From NCBI RefSeq assembly GCF_018623055.1, contig NZ_CP076019.1, forward strand, positions 2,046,001 to 2,110,000: a stretch of DNA of 64,000 nt. Direction: 5' to 3'. The notes below the pieces were generated by a model. The model was given only the letters and a program-made list of their open reading frames with translations. It did no database searches and was not told where the DNA came from. This document shows positions 18,300 to 27,029 of this stretch, one piece after another. This stretch comes from Halorubrum sp. 2020YC2. GTDB lineage: Archaea > Halobacteriota > Halobacteria > Halobacteriales > Haloferacaceae. The position numbers were made by a program, and so were the translations under genes. The first letter of the stretch is position 1, and every line of letters begins with the position of its first letter.

Positions 18300-18698
18300 A
18301 TGCCCGATTCGATGTCCGAACAGCTCCAGCGGGACATGGAGTGTGAGGGGTTACTCGAGTGCTTCCACGGTCTGAAGCAGTTGGACAAGGACTGTTACCA
18401 GACGCTTGTCTCCGCCGACGAGGCGCTCACCATCGACGAGGTGGCCGAGCGCGTCGACCGCGAGCGCTCGACCGCCTACCGCGCGGTCCAGCGGCTCCTC
18501 AAGGCCGGCTTCATCCAGAAGGAGCAGATAAACTACGAACAGGGGGGGTACTACCACGTGTACAGGCCGACGGACCCCTCGCAGATCGCCGACGACATGC
18601 AGCGGATGCTCAACGACTGGTACGCGAAGATGGGCCAGCTCATCGGCGAGTTCGAGGAGAAGTACGACCGCCCGGAGCGCGCCGCCGCCGAGGGCTGA
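18300..18698 (+). CDS. Winged-helix transcriptional regulator (TrmB/PadR-like)
   Basis: This 132-residue soluble protein has a winged helix-turn-helix at residues ~30-90 (CYQTLVSADEALTIDEVAER then STAYRAVQRLLKAGFIQKEQ, a clear recognition helix) and a C-terminal helix (IADDMQRMLNDWYAKMGQLI) suited for dimerisation. The Tyr-rich wing (INYEQGGYYHVYRP) is distinctive. Cys residues at 19 and 32 could sense redox or metal, but this is speculation. ATG at 18300 is preferred because the promoter is 30 nt away; Met5 is an alternative. Inverted repeats of GTGTG/CACAC type lie both upstream (18234) and downstream (18781) of the gene. Confidence 0.85.
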   Translation: MPDSMSEQLQRDMECEGLLECFHGLKQLDKDCYQTLVSADEALTIDEVAERVDRERSTAYRAVQRLLKAGFIQKEQINYEQGGYYHVYRPTDPSQIADDMQRMLNDWYAKMGQLIGEFEEKYDRPERAAAEG

Positions 18699-19017
18699 CG
18701 CAGCGCGGAAGACGCGAACTCCCGGCCGTCGACCGTGCCGGCGCGCGGTCGTCTCGCGCCGGAGGCCTGGCCGTCGCGTTGTGTGACACACCCAATAGCA
18801 CCGCCGTAGTCACGGGGACGAGAGGACTCGGTGACGAGCCACCGCCCTCGGTGGAGTCGCGACGGGCGAAAGAGAGGCGGTCGCCGTCGCGGTCCGCCGC
18901 TCGCACGCCGTCGAACCGGGGCGTCGCGGCGGTGCCGGTACCGCCCCCCGCGCCGAACCGACCGGCGCGCGGGACGGGGATCGGTGGCGTTAGGCCCTCC
19001 GAGACCCTACGGACGGT
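18699..19017. other. Gene-free stretch with a GTGTG-A-CACAC palindrome
   Basis: No convincing gene is seen in these 319 bp. At 18781-18791 there is a perfect palindrome GTGTGACACAC, matching the half-sites found upstream of the HTH gene. It could be a second operator acting on the small downstream gene at 19018, or the end of the regulator transcript. The reading frames across the region are rich in Arg and look like non-coding GC-rich DNA. Confidence 0.5.
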
Positions 19018-19275
19018 ATGGCGACGAGCGTCCGCGTCCGCTGTGACGACTGTTCGTACGAAGCGGCGTTCGACTCCCTCCGGCGAGCGCGGACGGCGCT
19101 GAGCGACCACGAGCGCGAGACCGGTCACGCGGTCGAGTGGGAGATCGGGTCCCTGGCCAGAGGCGTCGAGCGCGCCGGCGACGACGCCGGCGTGTGCGGC
19201 CGACCGGGATGCGAGAACCCCGACACGCCGCTCCTCGACCACGACACCGGGCGCGGACCCGACGCGGACGACTGA
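19018..19275 (+). CDS. Small haloarchaeal protein with CxxC-type cysteines
   Basis: This 85-residue protein starts at ATG 19018. The N-terminal part MATSVRVRCDDCSYEAAFDS has a C-x2-C pair at residues 9 and 12, followed by a helix and HERETGHAVEWEIG. A second pair C-x5-C (CGRPGCENPD) is near residues 61-66. This pattern suggests a zinc-ribbon-like fold that many small haloarchaeal proteins share. It resembles, from memory, the DUF7542 type; this is not verified. A terminator-like hairpin follows at 19322. Function unknown. Confidence 0.7.
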   Translation: MATSVRVRCDDCSYEAAFDSLRRARTALSDHERETGHAVEWEIGSLARGVERAGDDAGVCGRPGCENPDTPLLDHDTGRGPDADD

Positions 19276-19321
19276 TCGCGCGGCCGCCGACGGGTTCGGG
19301 CGGTGCGGCGGGAACTCGATC

Positions 19322-19341
19322 CCCCCGCGGCGGGGGTTTTT
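19322..19341 (+). terminator. Hairpin plus T-run between the 85-aa gene and the acetamidase gene
   Basis: Stem CCCCCG (19322-19327), loop CGG, stem CGGGGG (19331-19336), then TTTTT (19337-19341). It lies 46 bp after the upstream stop. It looks like an intrinsic terminator; archaeal termination mostly needs the T-run alone. Confidence 0.5.
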
Positions 19342-19367
19342 GTCCCCGCCGTGCGGAGCGGTATTCG

Positions 19368-20297
19368 ATGTCACGAGCAGTCGTCTCACACCGCGACGGC
19401 CACGTCTACGAGTTCGGGCCGTCGATGGACCCAGTGTACGAGGCCGCCGACGGCGAGTCGCTGACGGTCGAGACGGTCGACAGCCTGAACGGCGCGATTC
19501 AGGAGGCGGGAGACCTGCTCGACGCGATCCCCGAGGAGGTCAACGCCGCGACCGGACCGATCGCGGTGGCCGGCGCGAGCCCGGGGGACGTCCTCGCCGT
19601 CGAAATCGAGGCGGTCCGCGTCACAGAGGACCGCGGTCGCGTGCTCACCGCGCCGGGTTTCGGACTCCGTCAGGACGACCCCGAGATCGACCACCCGGCG
19701 ACGCGGATCACCGAAGTCGACGGCGGCGACGGGGTCGGCACCGAACCGGGGACGATCGACTTCGAGGGGATCGACGTGCCGATCGAACCCGTGATCGGGA
19801 CTATCGGGGTCGCCACCGACGGCGAGACGATATCGACGCTCACGCCCGACGACCACGGCGGCAACCTCGACACGACCGACGTGACCGGCGGGACGACCGT
19901 CTACTTCCCGGTCTTTCAGGAGGGCGCGATGCTGGCGATGGGCGACGCGAAGGCCGCGATGGCCGACGGCGAGATGTGCGGGACCGGCGCGGAGATCGCG
20001 GTCGAGATCGACGCGACGCTCTCCGTGGTCGGGGACCCGCCCGTCTCGCCGGACCGTCCCGTCGTCGACACCGGCGACGCGGTGAAGACGCTGGCGAGCG
20101 CGGAGACGCTGGAGGAGGCGGTCGCGCTGGCGAACGGCGACATGCTCGACCTGCTGGCGCACCATCACGACCTCTCGCGCACCGAGGCGTACCTCTTCTC
20201 CAGTCTCGTCGGCGGACTGGAGGTCAGTCAGGTTGTCGACCCGCAGGTGACGGCGCGGAACGCGGTGCCGAGCGAGTACCTCTCGCTGCCGTTCTAA
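19368..20297 (+). CDS. Acetamidase/formamidase family protein
   Basis: This 309-residue beta-rich protein hydrolyses short amides in characterised members. Family features include an early AVAGASPGDVLAVEIEAVRV strand pair, LTPDDHGGNLDTTDVTGGTT with the conserved DxHGGN-D metal/substrate region, VYFPVFQEGAMLAMGDAKAA with MGDAHA-like Asp, and a Glu/Cys region EMCGTGAEIAVEI. The start at ATG 19368 (MSRAVVSHRDGHVYEF) gives the usual length. The C-terminal half holds the DLLAHHHDLSRTEAYLFSSL helix common to the family. The exact substrate cannot be told. It is convergent with the HerA-like gene. Confidence 0.85.
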   Translation: MSRAVVSHRDGHVYEFGPSMDPVYEAADGESLTVETVDSLNGAIQEAGDLLDAIPEEVNAATGPIAVAGASPGDVLAVEIEAVRVTEDRGRVLTAPGFGLRQDDPEIDHPATRITEVDGGDGVGTEPGTIDFEGIDVPIEPVIGTIGVATDGETISTLTPDDHGGNLDTTDVTGGTTVYFPVFQEGAMLAMGDAKAAMADGEMCGTGAEIAVEIDATLSVVGDPPVSPDRPVVDTGDAVKTLASAETLEEAVALANGDMLDLLAHHHDLSRTEAYLFSSLVGGLEVSQVVDPQVTARNAVPSEYLSLPF

Positions 20298-20349
20298 CAT
20301 CGTCGGCACCGAGGTGAGGTCGCGGCGAGGTCTCGTCCGGTACCGGAGT

Positions 20350-22389
20350 TCAGCGGTCCGACCGCTCCGCGAAGCGGCGCGCGGCGTCGCTCAGGCCGGA
20401 GTCGGCGGCCGCTCCCGCCTCGTCGGTCTCCGCGTCTGCGTCCGACTCGGCCCCGGTGGGTTCGAGGTCGACGGCGGTCCCGTCGGCCTCCGTGACCGGA
20501 TCGCTCCCCTTGGCGGCCGTCGCCCCGTCGGCGGTCTCGGATTCGGGTTCGGTGGCGGCCGCCCGGTCTGAGCCGGAGACGGCCGACGGGTCGGCGTTCG
20601 GCGGGTAGCTCAGCTCGGCGGGCGGGACGAAGACGCGCTCGACGGCGCGGACGATTTCGTCGACCTGCGCCTCGTCGAGCCGGTCGGCGTACGCCTCGCG
20701 GACGAGGTCCGGCACCGCGTACGCGTAGTGGCCGCGGCCGGCGTGCCGGATGAGTCCCGCCCGCCGGATCGGCCGGTGGCGGCTGTAGGCGTGCCCGGAG
20801 TCGCCGTCGCCGCCGGCGTCGATGTGGGCCGCGACGGGGTCGCTCGCGCCCTCGCGGCGGTAGTGGCGGAGCATGCCGCGGGAGAGCTCCGGGAGCGCCT
20901 CGATCCGCGAGCGGAGCTCCTCGATCACCGCCTCGCGGGTGCCGAGTTCGATCGCGTCGTCGAACCGGAGCGCGCTCTCCGCGACGTCGTCGCGGGTGAC
21001 TGGGTCGACGTCGTCCGGAGGAGTGGTCCCGGGTTCGGCCGCGGCGCCCGCGGGGGTGTCGGACCCGTCGCCGGCGTCCGCGGTAGTCGAGGAACCGGCG
21101 CCCGCGGTGGGGTCCGCGTCGACCTCGGCGCCGCCGTCGGCGGCCGAAGCGTCCGGTTCGGTCGCGGTCTCGGCGTCCGCTCCTTCGCTCGCGGTCTCCC
21201 GGGTCGGCTCGGTCGGCTCGGTCGCGGCGACCGCCTCGTCGTACGACTTGAGCACGGACTGGCCGCCGCCCTCGTCGTCGCCTCGGGGTCGATCGGTCTC
21301 GGCGGGAGGTCGGTCGCCGCCGCTCCGGTACGGCGCCTCCGCCTTTCCGAGGAGCGCCTGCGCGAACTGGTCGGCCATGTCGCTCAGGTCGCGGGCCTCC
21401 TCCAGTTCGCGTTCGAGGTCGGCGATCCGCCGGTCCTTCTTGTCGAGCTCCTGTCTGAGGTCGGCTATCTCCGACTCGCGGCGCTCCTTCTCGTCGGAGA
21501 TGGACTCGAGCTCCCCGACGAGGTCGCTGGAGACCGACTTCAGTTCCGGGCGCTCGAAGTCGTCGAGTCCGGGCGTCGCGCCCGCGTCGAACGTCTCCTT
21601 ACGGTGGAACTGGATCCGGCGGATCGACTCGTCCCAGTCGGTCATTAAAAAGGCCTCGCCGTCGCCGAGGTCCTCGACCGCGCTCGCGTACTTCGAGCCG
21701 AGGATGCGCCCGACGACCTTCGTGTCGTTGTCCCAGGTGAGCCGGTGCCAGCAGAGCCAGTCGCACTGGGTGATGAAGTCCTTCTTGACGTCGGCGGGGC
21801 GCTGGCTGATTCCGACGATGCCGAGGCCGTGCTTCCGGCCGCGCTTGCCCACCTTGATCAGCATCTTGCCCGTCTCGTCCATCCCGCCGCCCTCGGGGAT
21901 GTACTCGTGGCACTCCTCGATGACGAGCAGGAAGGGCTTCTTCATTCGCTTCTCCTTCGCGAACAGCTGCTTGACGACTTCGAGGAGGAGCTCGTTGGCG
22001 GTCTCCTCTTCGAGGTAGCCGGAGACGTCTAAGATGATCGGGACGTTCTGATCTAAGGCGAGCGTCGCGAGCTTCTCGGCGTGCTCGGGGGAGACGACGA
22101 TGTCGCACTCGTCGTCGGCGCCGGCGTGGAGGATCTCGTACTCCTCCTTTAAACCGTAATATTCGCCGTCTGTATCCACGATAAGAACCGGAAATCCGCT
22201 GTCAAGCAGGTTCTCGATGACGACGGACGCTGTGTTGCTCTTTCCGGACCCGCTCTTGCCCGTGATGAACGACCGGCCGGTGAGCACGTCGACGACCGGG
22301 AGTTCGACCGGCGAGCCGGGGTCCGCCGTCGCGTCGCCGCCGATCCCCTCGCTGACGTCCGCGACGTGGATCGTCTCCTCCTCGCTCAT
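20350..22389 (-). CDS. HerA-like ATPase (DUF87 helicase core) with coiled coil
   Basis: The protein has 679 residues when started at ATG 22387-22389 (MSEEETIHVADVSEG). A further upstream reading passes through the 22-bp tandem repeat and is rejected. Walker A is TGKSGSGKS (residues ~43-51) and Walker B FLLVIEECHEYIP, with sensor GIVGISQRPADVKKDF. This is the HerA/FtsK-like hexameric fold. A coiled coil (~330-385, SEIADLRQELDKKDRRIADL) and a long acidic Glu/Asp/Thr-rich linker follow, then a C-terminal winged domain (~560-640). HerA proteins pump DNA with NurA during double-strand break resection, but no nurA is adjacent and the architecture differs, so this is likely a paralogue with an unknown DNA or protein partner. 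Confidence 0.85.
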   Translation of the reverse strand: MSEEETIHVADVSEGIGGDATADPGSPVELPVVDVLTGRSFITGKSGSGKSNTASVVIENLLDSGFPVLIVDTDGEYYGLKEEYEILHAGADDECDIVVSPEHAEKLATLALDQNVPIILDVSGYLEEETANELLLEVVKQLFAKEKRMKKPFLLVIEECHEYIPEGGGMDETGKMLIKVGKRGRKHGLGIVGISQRPADVKKDFITQCDWLCWHRLTWDNDTKVVGRILGSKYASAVEDLGDGEAFLMTDWDESIRRIQFHRKETFDAGATPGLDDFERPELKSVSSDLVGELESISDEKERRESEIADLRQELDKKDRRIADLERELEEARDLSDMADQFAQALLGKAEAPYRSGGDRPPAETDRPRGDDEGGGQSVLKSYDEAVAATEPTEPTRETASEGADAETATEPDASAADGGAEVDADPTAGAGSSTTADAGDGSDTPAGAAAEPGTTPPDDVDPVTRDDVAESALRFDDAIELGTREAVIEELRSRIEALPELSRGMLRHYRREGASDPVAAHIDAGGDGDSGHAYSRHRPIRRAGLIRHAGRGHYAYAVPDLVREAYADRLDEAQVDEIVRAVERVFVPPAELSYPPNADPSAVSGSDRAAATEPESETADGATAAKGSDPVTEADGTAVDLEPTGAESDADAETDEAGAAADSGLSDAARRFAERSDR

Positions 22390-22476
22390 ACCCGTGAGAG
22401 GTAGCGCCCGCCTCATAAACCATCGCCTCGTTCCGCGTCGGTCGCCGTCGGCTACGGCGTCGGCACCGTCGGCCAC

Positions 22477-22696
22477 GAGCGGAGCGTGGGCGAACCGCGA
22501 GCGGAGCGTAGGCGAACCGCGAGCGGAGCGTAGGCGAACCGCGAGCGGAGCGTAGGCGAACCGCGAGCGGAGCGTAGGCGAACCGCGAGCGGAGCGTAGG
22601 CGAACCGCGAGCGGAGCGTAGGCGAACCGCGAGCGGAGCGTAGGCGAACCGCGAGCGGAGCGTAGGCGAACCGCGAGCGGAGCGTGGGCGAACCGC
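22477..22696. repeat. 22-bp tandem repeat, 10 copies
   Basis: Ten head-to-tail copies of exactly 22 bp start at 22477, 22499, 22521 and so on to 22675. The unit opens GAGCGGAGCGTAGG and closes CGAACCGC. The eight inner copies appear identical; the two end copies have GTGGG in place of GTAGG. The array sits in the divergent gap between the HerA-like gene and the DUF5518 gene, where both promoters must lie. All ten copies being so alike points to recent slippage or recombination. Confidence 0.95.
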
Positions 22697-22744
22697 GTTC
22701 CAAGGTCCGCAAGACGTATGCCGCCGCCGGGAGTCCGGCCACGC

Positions 22745-23125
22745 ATGGCCCCCGAAGACACCCTCCGCAACGCGGTCATGGGCGCGGTCGCGTCGGTCCT
22801 GCTCACCTTCACCGGCATCTCCCCGCTCCCCGGCGGCGCCGTCGCCGGCTACCTGAACAGCGACGGCACGCCGGAGAGCGGCGACGGCCTCCGGGTCGGC
22901 GCGCTCTCCGGGTTCATCGCGTCGATCCCGATCGCCGGCCTGCTGTTGCTCGTGTTGGTCGTCCTCCCGTTCCTCGGGTTCTTCGGATTCCCGCTCGAAG
23001 CCAGTCTCATAGCCGGAGGACTATTCGTACTCACGGCGATCACCGTACTGGGTAGTGTCGCCTATTCCGTCGTGTTGAGCGCGCTCGGCGGCCTGCTCGG
23101 CGTGTACCTGAAAGAAGAGCTGTAG
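22745..23125 (+). CDS. DUF5518-like small membrane protein
   Basis: This 126-residue protein starts at ATG 22745 (MAPEDTLRNAVMGAVASVLL). It has about four hydrophobic segments, including GALSGFIASIPIAGLLLLVL and LGSVAYSVVLSALGGLLGVY, and the Gly-rich GGAVAGYLNSDGTPESGDGL between the first two. This is the pattern of haloarchaeal DUF5518 proteins, a membrane family without known function. It ends in LKEEL. It is convergent with trpS, and dispersed element copy C fills the gap. Confidence 0.75.
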   Translation: MAPEDTLRNAVMGAVASVLLTFTGISPLPGGAVAGYLNSDGTPESGDGLRVGALSGFIASIPIAGLLLLVLVVLPFLGFFGFPLEASLIAGGLFVLTAITVLGSVAYSVVLSALGGLLGVYLKEEL

Positions 23126-23138
23126 AACGGTCGCTGGT

Positions 23139-23298
23139 AATTATAAACAGCCGAATCCGGATCGGTGACGAACACCGCCGAAGCCCCAGTCGTTCGTTCA
23201 TAAATAGCTAACTGTGGATCGGCGGCGAACACCTCCAAAGCCCCAGTCGCGAGGGCGGCCGCTCGCAGGCACGCGCCACCGCATCTATTTATAAACAG
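23139..23298 (+). repeat. Dispersed hairpin element, copy C (internally deleted)
   Basis: Two 57-bp-type units are present: TTATAAACAG...CCGAAGCCCCAGTCG and ATAAATAGC...CCAAAGCCCCAGTCG. Then the core is missing and the sequence jumps directly to the conserved right end CGCTCGCAGGCACGCGCCAC followed by TTTATAAACAG. This copy shows that the element can lose its hairpin core while keeping both ends. It lies between the convergent DUF5518 and trpS genes. Confidence 0.75.
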
Positions 23299-23338
23299 AG
23301 TGTGTGAGAATCGGCTCGCGACAGCGCGTCGGGACGCC

Positions 23339-25009
23339 TTAGTGCTCGCCGCCGGTGCCGCGCCGGTCGGAGTTGAGGTCGATGTCGAGGTCGTCGAGCA
23401 GTTCCTCGGCCTCCTCGCGCTTCTCCTGGTGGTCTTCGAGGAACTCGCGCATCAGTTCGGCGGCCTGCTCCTTACAGCCGCCACAGAGGCGCTCGCCGTT
23501 GACACACTCCGAGTAGACGGTCTTGGTGAGTTCGTCGTCGTCGCCCGCGAGCAGGTAGGCGTACAGCTCGTAGACGGGGCACTCGTCGGCCTCGCCGCCG
23601 AGTTCGCGCTGCTCCTCGGCCGTGTCGCGGCCGCCGGTGGTCGCCGCCTTCACCTTGTCGTAGCCCTCCTCGGGGTCGTCCAGCAGCGAGATGTGGCTCG
23701 CGGGAATCGACGAGGACATCTTTCCGCCCGTCAGCCCGGTCATGAACCGGTGGTAGATCGAGGAGGGCTGCCGGAAGCCGAACCCGTCGTGGTCGATTTC
23801 CACCTCGCGGGCGACCGACTCGGCCTCGTCGCGGGTGAGGTCGAACGCGTCGACGTGGCCCTCGAACACGCGCTTCTCGCCGTCGACCGCCTCGATCAGC
23901 GCCTCGAACGCCTCGTCGGTCGCGTTGCGGTCGAAGAAGCGCACGCGGGGGCGGAGCGGCTCCTTCCCGCCGGCTTCGAGCTTGTCGAGCGCGGTCGACT
24001 TCGCGGCCGCGAGGTCGACGCTCTCCTGGTCGCTCTCGGGCGGCTCGTAGTCGGCGAGCCACTCGGCGGCGTCCTCGCAGCGCACGTCCGAATCCGCGTC
24101 GTCGCCGTCCTCGCCGCCCGCGAGCGCGTCGTAGGCGGCTCGTACGAGCTGCCGCTCGTCGTCGTCCAGCTCGAAGGAGGCGAACGCCTCGGTCACCTTG
24201 AAGTAGCGCACGCGGGTCGCGAGGTCGCGGGTGAGCCGGACGTGGGGGTCCTGATCGGGACCGACCGGAATGACGGTGGGCTTCGGCTCGTCGACGAGCT
24301 GCGGGTAGAGGATGTCCGCGGTCTGGGTAACGACGCTTTGCATGTGCGAGATGTTCGTCTCGCCGTCGAAGCCGTAGATGGCCTCGAACTCCGAGAAGTT
24401 CGCCTTCGACCCCAGCTCGAACCCGAGGTCTTGCACCGCGCGGTTGTCGGACTGGCGGTACAGCTCGCCCGCCTCGGCGTCGAAACCGAGCGCGAGCAGC
24501 GAGAGGAGGTAGTTGCGCGCGTGCTCGTCGATCTCGTCCCACGACATCCCCCGGGCGGAGTGGGCTTCGAGGTCGGCGATGAGCCCGAACGCGTCGCCGC
24601 CCTGTCGTTGGTGCCAGATGATCTCGTCGAACACGAGCTTGTGACCGATGTGGGGGTCGCCCGTGGGCATGAATCCCGACAGCGCCGCGAACGGCTCGTC
24701 GTTCGCCATCGCCTCCGCGACCGCGTCGTACTCGCGGTGCCCGAAGATGACGCCGCGGCGCATCAGGTAGTGCGGGTCCGGCACGTCGCCGTCGACCTCG
24801 TCGAACGCCTCGATGCCGAACTCCTCGAAGAGGTCCGCGTAGTCCCCGACCGACGCCGACCCCCACGGGTCGAGCGCGACGTCCTCGGTCGGCTCGTCCG
24901 CGCGCTCGGTCCCGCCGTCGGTCCGCGGGGGCGTCGACGGCCCGCGGGCGCCGGCGGACTCGCGTCCGTCGCCGCCCGTCGTCGCCCCCTCGGGGGTGTC
25001 CTCGTCCAT
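23339..25009 (-). CDS. trpS: Tryptophanyl-tRNA synthetase
   Basis: This 556-residue class I synthetase has the HIGH-type motif PTGDPHIGHK (about residues 113-122) and KMSSS (in GGKMSSSIPASHISL, about residue 429). It is of archaeal/eukaryal type, with an N-terminal Ser/Thr/Glu-rich extension of ~45 residues and a large acidic insertion (GGEDGDDADSDVRCEDAAEW to KLEAGGKEPLRP, about residues 300-365) typical of haloarchaeal TrpRS. The C-terminus has a Cys-containing CVNGERLCGGCKEQAAELMR. ATG at 25007-25009. It is convergent with the DUF5518 gene. Confidence 0.96.
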   Translation of the reverse strand: MDEDTPEGATTGGDGRESAGARGPSTPPRTDGGTERADEPTEDVALDPWGSASVGDYADLFEEFGIEAFDEVDGDVPDPHYLMRRGVIFGHREYDAVAEAMANDEPFAALSGFMPTGDPHIGHKLVFDEIIWHQRQGGDAFGLIADLEAHSARGMSWDEIDEHARNYLLSLLALGFDAEAGELYRQSDNRAVQDLGFELGSKANFSEFEAIYGFDGETNISHMQSVVTQTADILYPQLVDEPKPTVIPVGPDQDPHVRLTRDLATRVRYFKVTEAFASFELDDDERQLVRAAYDALAGGEDGDDADSDVRCEDAAEWLADYEPPESDQESVDLAAAKSTALDKLEAGGKEPLRPRVRFFDRNATDEAFEALIEAVDGEKRVFEGHVDAFDLTRDEAESVAREVEIDHDGFGFRQPSSIYHRFMTGLTGGKMSSSIPASHISLLDDPEEGYDKVKAATTGGRDTAEEQRELGGEADECPVYELYAYLLAGDDDELTKTVYSECVNGERLCGGCKEQAAELMREFLEDHQEKREEAEELLDDLDIDLNSDRRGTGGEH

Positions 25010-25102
25010 ACCACCTCTCCCGTCGGTCGACGCAAAAACCGTTCGCTTGCGCGGGAGCGGTTGCCACGGCGCGCCGGTTCGAACCGACCCCGCGGGGTCG
25101 GT

Positions 25103-25957
25103 TCACTCCGCGTGCGGGACCAGCCGCGTCGCGGTCGCCTTCCACCGGATCGAGACCGGGTCGCCGGGAGCGAGGCCGAGCCGCCCGATGCTCTCGGCCG
25201 TGATCAGCGCGGCGACTTCGATATCGGAGCCGCCCGCTGACTCTCCGCCTCCCGTCTCGCCCCCGTCGGTCGCTTCGACCGCGATCCGGAGCGTCGACAC
25301 CGTCTCGCCGGCGTCGACGGTCGAGACGCGCCCGTCGAGGCGGTTCCGGGCGCTCGTCGCGTCCGGGTCGACCGCGTCGGCCGCGTCGTTGATGGTGACG
25401 GCGTCGGCCCCGATCCGGACCTGGACCGCGTCGCCGGCGGCGACCCGAGCGCCTCGGCCGGGCTCGTCGCCCCCGTCATTGCCGTCACCGCTCCCGTTCT
25501 CGGCGTCGCCGCCCTCGCCGTCGACGGTCCCGCCGTGGAGTCCGGAGAGTCCCCCGACCGCGGTGTCGACGGCCGCGAGTTCGCCGTCGACGGCGGTGAC
25601 GGTGCCGTCGAGGACCGTCTCCGGCACCGCCGCGGTCGCCGCGAGGACGGCCTGAAGCCGGTCGTAGCGGTCGAGGAGGTCCCGCCCCGACGCGGCGAGT
25701 CGGCTCCCGCCGCCCCCCTCGCCGCCGCGCCGGCGCTCGACGAGCGTCCCGTAGGCGTCCTCCAGCGCCTCGATCCGCGAGAGGGCGCGGGCGCGCGAGC
25801 GACCGAGTTCGGCGGCCGCGCCCGCGACCGACCCCGCCGCGTCGACGGCGCGCAGCAGGGCCGCGTCGCGGCCGTCGAACTCGACGCCGTCCTCGATGAG
25901 CGCGGCGCGCCCGCGGCCCGCGGCCGCGTCCGGGCCGGCTTCGGTCGGCTCTCCCAT
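25103..25957 (-). CDS. ModE-like regulator: N-terminal HTH plus TOBE/molbindin region
   Basis: This 284-residue protein starts at ATG 25955-25957 ([16 protein letters not shown]). Residues ~30-110 form a LysR-like winged HTH of ModE type ([20 protein letters not shown] then [20 protein letters not shown]). Residues ~140-280 contain two TOBE-like strands sets ([40 protein letters not shown]), which bind molybdate or tungstate in ModE. A Gly/Asp-rich linker splits them. It is divergent from the tungstate/molybdate transporter genes, 104 bp away, so it very likely controls them in response to oxyanion level. The perfect palindrome at 26052 is a candidate binding site. Confidence 0.85.
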   Translation of the reverse strand: MGEPTEAGPDAAAGRGRAALIEDGVEFDGRDAALLRAVDAAGSVAGAAAELGRSRARALSRIEALEDAYGTLVERRRGGEGGGGSRLAASGRDLLDRYDRLQAVLAATAAVPETVLDGTVTAVDGELAAVDTAVGGLSGLHGGTVDGEGGDAENGSGDGNDGGDEPGRGARVAAGDAVQVRIGADAVTINDAADAVDPDATSARNRLDGRVSTVDAGETVSTLRIAVEATDGGETGGGESAGGSDIEVAALITAESIGRLGLAPGDPVSIRWKATATRLVPHAE

Positions 25958-26029
25958 GGCCGATGGATGGATCGGGACCGTGTTGGCGTTTTCGACCGGT
26001 CGCGTCCCGCCGCTCGCCGCGGCACGCAA

Positions 26030-26075
26030 CTTATATGTGGCACCGACCCACCGTTGTATCTATGACGATACAACG
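26030..26075 (+). promoter_or_regulatory. Promoter with perfect 9-bp-arm palindrome over the tupA start codon
   Basis: A TATA element CTTATATG lies at about 26030-26037. CGTTGTATC (26052-26060) and GATACAACG (26067-26075) are exact reverse complements separated by TATGAC, and the tupA ATG (26062-26064) sits in that 6-bp loop. The site therefore lies at the expected transcription start and start codon. It may be the operator of the divergent ModE-like regulator, or an RNA hairpin that hides the start codon. Confidence 0.65.
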
Positions 26076-27027
26076 ACGCGAGCTGCTGGCTGCGCTCGGC
26101 GTCGGCGGGGTCGCGAGCGCTGCCGGCTGTTCCGCGGTAGGGGGGCGTGAGGGCGGAGGGGAGGGTGAAAACGGGACCGACGGCGAGAGCGAGGTCGGCG
26201 TCGCCGGCGAGGCGCTGACGCTCACGACGACGACGAGCACCTACGACACGGGGCTCTTAGACGCGATCCACACGGAGTTCGAGGAGCTGTACGGCGTCAC
26301 GGTCGACGCGATTCCGAGGGGGACCGGCGCGGCCCTCCGGACGGCCCGCGACGGCGACTCGGACGTCGTGATGGTCCACGCACGCGGCCTCGAAGACGAG
26401 TTCCTGCGCGACGGGTACGGGGTCAACCGCCGCGACCTGATGTTCAACGACTTCGTGATCGTCGGTCCCGAGAGCGACCCCGCGGGGATTCAGGGGACGG
26501 GCTCCGCGACAGAGGCGCTGACGGCCGTGGCGGACGCGCAGGCGACGTTCGTCTCTCGGGGCGACAACTCCGGAACCCACACGAAGGAGCTGAACCTCTG
26601 GGAGGCGACCGGCACGGAGCCGGGCGGCGACTGGTACCAAGAGACCGGGACCGGGATGGGCGAGGCGCTGAACATCGCGAGCCAGCAGGGCGCGTACACG
26701 CTCTCGGACCGCGGGACGTTCATCTCGCAGCGCTCGGCGGTCGGCCTCGCGGTCCTCGTTCAGGGACCGATCAAGGGCGGACCGGAGATCCTCGCGAACC
26801 CCTACGGGATCATGGCGGTGAATCCGGGCGTCCACGAGGGCGTCAACTACGACCTCGCGATGGCGTACATCGGCTGGATCACCAGTCCGACCGTTCAGGA
26901 CGCCATCTCGGAGTACCGGGTGAACGGCGAGCAGCTGTTCTTCCCGCGGGCGGTCTCCGAGGATCCGGACTTCGGGCAGTACGTCCCGGAGGGTTGGAGT
27001 AGCGAGAGCGACGACTCGGACGTGTAA
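26062..27027 (+). CDS. tupA: Tungstate/molybdate ABC transporter substrate-binding lipoprotein
   Basis: This 321-residue protein starts with a Tat-type lipoprotein signal ([20 protein letters not shown], then AGC lipobox near residue 22-24) and is predicted to sit outside the membrane. The mature part matches TupA-type oxyanion binders: [20 protein letters not shown], then [20 protein letters not shown], then [20 protein letters not shown] and [20 protein letters not shown]. TupA prefers tungstate; molybdate is also possible. The ATG lies in the palindrome loop at 26062. It is followed 3 bp later by the permease gene tupB, which is broken. Confidence 0.9.
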   Translation: MTIQRRELLAALGVGGVASAAGCSAVGGREGGGEGENGTDGESEVGVAGEALTLTTTTSTYDTGLLDAIHTEFEELYGVTVDAIPRGTGAALRTARDGDSDVVMVHARGLEDEFLRDGYGVNRRDLMFNDFVIVGPESDPAGIQGTGSATEALTAVADAQATFVSRGDNSGTHTKELNLWEATGTEPGGDWYQETGTGMGEALNIASQQGAYTLSDRGTFISQRSAVGLAVLVQGPIKGGPEILANPYGIMAVNPGVHEGVNYDLAMAYIGWITSPTVQDAISEYRVNGEQLFFPRAVSEDPDFGQYVPEGWSSESDDSDV

Positions 27028-27029
27028 TC

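Noticed and set aside
22390..22818. N-terminal extension of the HerA-like protein through the 22-bp repeats
   Set aside because: The extension is an artefact of the tandem repeat, with a 22-residue period and basic composition. The family-like start is at 22389.
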